Positions 7,373 to 8,578 of a stretch of DNA of 8,578 nucleotides are shown here, piece after piece. The notes beneath the pieces are model-generated. The model was given only the letters and a program-made list of their open reading frames with translations. It made no database searches and was not told where the DNA came from. The stretch is from Burkholderiales bacterium. Its GTDB lineage: Bacteria; Pseudomonadota; Gammaproteobacteria; Burkholderiales; SG8-39. Within the stretch, counting starts at the first letter, position 1. Every line of letters starts with the position of its first letter. The stretch spans positions 1 through 8,578 of the forward strand of contig JAENXP010000067.1 in the NCBI GenBank assembly GCA_016649475.1, read 5' to 3'. Made by a program: the position numbers and the translations under genes.

Positions 7373-8410
7373 ATGAGCGGCAAAACAAGTTGTCCAATGA
7401 CGACGAGGCGCAGGTGCGAAGCCCGGCGACATCCGCCGGCCGCCGCGAATCATGCGCGTCGCAGCGTGGTTGCCGCAGCCGCGCTTCTGTTTGGACTCGC
7501 TTTCCAAAGTTTCGATCTAAGCGCAGAGCTGCTGTTCCGCAGCGCGGAGCAGCATGACGGCCGGCAGCAATGGTCGGCTCTGCGGAAATATGCCAATCCG
7601 GCCGATACCGCTTATCCGCGCGCAGGCGCGGACGGCGCGCAGGTTGCGTCGGAGGAGGTGCAGGTTTTTCTGCGGGGCGACATTACGCAGAAGGACGTGT
7701 ATAGCGCCAAGGTGATGGAAAGCCTGATCAAGAAGGGCAGGCAAAAAATAGCCGGCAACCTTGTATCGCTGGCCGGCAACGGTGGCGACGTCGATGCCGC
7801 GATGGAAGTGGGGCGCCTGCTGCGCAAGCTCCGCGTTTCCACGCTGGTAGCGCGAGATGATCAATGCCTGAGTTCCTGTGTCTTCGTGTTCATGGGAGGA
7901 GACCAGCGGACGGTCGAAGGCCGAGTCGGAATTCATCGGCCTTATTTCTCCTCTGCGCGCAAAGTCGTAAATCGCCGCCAGTTTTACCGCCAGCTGCAAA
8001 AGAGGCTGCAGCAATATATTGAAGAGCTTGATTTCCCGCCTTCGTTTTACGAGGCGTTGATGGCCGTGCCTTCGGAATCGATAAGCATAGTGAGCGCCGC
8101 GGATCTGAAAAGATTCTATTTGAACGGCATGAGCCCTTCGGCCGAAGAAGAAGCGGATGCGGCGGCGGCAAGAGAGCTGGGTATTTCGGTGCTGGATTAC
8201 CTGCGGCAAAAAGCGCATGCGCAGACCTGCGCCGGCGGCACTTGTGACGCCGAGGTGCAGAAATCGGCATGGAGCGGCGCCTCCGCCGCTGTCCCGGGCC
8301 GGCCGCAGGTGTATGAAAGCGTGTCGACCGCTGCTGTCGGCGGCGCGCACAAGCAGCACGTGGAGTCCGAAGACCCGGGGCCGATACTCGGCGCGACAGG
8401 TACGCGATAG
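7373..8410 (+). CDS. Membrane-anchored ClpP/crotonase-fold protein of unknown function
   Basis: A 345-aa protein from the best-supported start. The N-terminus is basic (RRRCEARR, later ARR at 28-30) and is followed by a hydrophobic stretch at about 31-47, which suggests a signal anchor with the rest in the periplasm. Residues about 94-255 look like a ClpP/crotonase fold. VFLRGDI precedes the oxyanion-type turn NLVSLAGNGGDVDAAMEVG (129-147), then CLSSCVFVFMGG (165-176) with Ser168 as the likely nucleophile position and VGIHRPYF (185-192) with His188 as the likely base. The third catalytic residue is unclear; Asp244 is one candidate. Cys165/Cys169 and Cys286/Cys291 could form disulfides if exported. 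The tail after about 300 is rich in Ala, Gly and Ser and probably disordered. Similar proteins are annotated as predicted periplasmic ClpP-like; no substrate is known. It diverges from yccA. Confidence 0.8.
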   Translation: MSGKTSCPMTTRRRCEARRHPPAAANHARRSVVAAAALLFGLAFQSFDLSAELLFRSAEQHDGRQQWSALRKYANPADTAYPRAGADGAQVASEEVQVFLRGDITQKDVYSAKVMESLIKKGRQKIAGNLVSLAGNGGDVDAAMEVGRLLRKLRVSTLVARDDQCLSSCVFVFMGGDQRTVEGRVGIHRPYFSSARKVVNRRQFYRQLQKRLQQYIEELDFPPSFYEALMAVPSESISIVSAADLKRFYLNGMSPSAEEEADAAAARELGISVLDYLRQKAHAQTCAGGTCDAEVQKSAWSGASAAVPGRPQVYESVSTAAVGGAHKQHVESEDPGPILGATGTR

Positions 8411-8420
8411 ATCTCCAGCA

Positions 8421-8455
8421 GGGTCTAGTGCCGCCGCGCGGCGGCGGGTAGATCC
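8421..8455 (+). terminator. Strong hairpin after the ClpP-like gene, no T-run
   Basis: GGGTCTA 8421-8427 pairs with TAGATCC 8449-8455 (one G-T wobble), and inside it the palindrome GCCGCCGCGCGGCGGC at 8430-8445 forms a 6-bp GC stem with a 4-nt loop. It starts 10 nt after the stop codon. No T tract follows, so it may be an RNA 3'-end protector or pausing hairpin rather than a classic terminator. Confidence 0.45.
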
Positions 8456-8472
8456 ATCACCTACTGCAATTC

Positions 8473-8507
8473 TTGGTGCGTCGGCGCCGGGTGGTAAAAT
8501 ACCCCTC
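8473..8507 (+). promoter_or_regulatory. Promoter of the tRNA-Ser gene
   Basis: A -35-like TTGGTG at 8473-8478 is separated by 16 nt from TAAAAT at 8495-8500, which is preceded by TGG (extended -10 TGn). Transcription would start near 8507, giving a leader of about 26 nt before the tRNA. The sequence just after the -10 is C-rich (ACCCCTCCG), a discriminator type typical of stable-RNA promoters under stringent control. Confidence 0.6.
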
Positions 8508-8532
8508 CGTCAAGGCGCAAATTACGAAATTT

Positions 8533-8578
8533 GGAAGGTTGGCCGAGCGGTTGAAGGCACCGGTCTTGAAAACCGGCA
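8533..8578 (+). tRNA. serT: tRNA-Ser(UGA), 5' part, cut by window end
   Basis: The first 46 nt of a serine tRNA. The acceptor 5' strand is GGAAGGT (8533-8539), the D stem GCC/GGC (8542-8544 with 8556-8558), and the anticodon stem CCGGT (8560-8564) with ACCGG (8572-8576). The loop CTTGAAA (8565-8571) gives anticodon TGA at 8567-8569, which reads UCA and other UCN codons. The sequence is nearly that of E. coli tRNA-Ser(UGA). The long variable arm and 3' half lie beyond the window. The symbol follows E. coli usage. Confidence 0.93.

Overview
This GC-rich window reads as chromosomal DNA from a Gram-negative bacterium that makes heptose-containing lipopolysaccharide. The gene order (UDP-glucose dehydrogenase, kinase-only heptose kinase, heptose epimerase, cysteine synthase B, PolB-like exonuclease, RlmD) together with the kinase-only form of the heptose enzyme suggests a Betaproteobacterium. 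That placement is inferred from gene order and protein resemblance recalled without a database search. No transposase, phage gene, CRISPR array or long repeat was seen.

Positions 1-6315 hold six tightly packed + strand genes. The first, a UDP-glucose 6-dehydrogenase, lacks only its start codon at the window edge. It is followed 42 nt later by hldA (rfaE1, heptose-7-phosphate kinase) and hldD (ADP-heptose 6-epimerase), which act at two steps of making the inner-core LPS heptose donor. hldD overlaps cysM (cysteine synthase B) by an ATGA, and cysM is followed at 6 nt and 3 nt by a DnaQ/PolB-like 3'-5' exonuclease and rlmD (23S rRNA m5U1939 methyltransferase). The spacing argues for one transcript that mixes envelope sugar, sulfur assimilation, nucleic-acid and ribosome-modification functions. 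It ends at a symmetric bidirectional terminator at 6346-6373.

Positions 6391-7089 (- strand) encode a seven-helix Bax-inhibitor-1/YccA family membrane protein that converges on the same terminator. A 283-nt divergent intergenic region (7090-7372) carries AT-rich promoter-like elements and a leader with several possible hairpins. It leads into a + strand gene (7373-8410) for a membrane-anchored ClpP/crotonase-fold protein of unknown role. This divergent pair, an FtsH-modulator-like membrane protein beside a protease-fold protein, is the least explained part of the window.

From 8411 to the end there is a strong 3' hairpin, an extended -10 promoter with a C-rich discriminator, and the first 46 nt of a tRNA-Ser(UGA) cut by the window edge. 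Most of the window is housekeeping. No clearly new system was identified; the leader at 7211-7372 and the ClpP-like protein are the points most worth checking.
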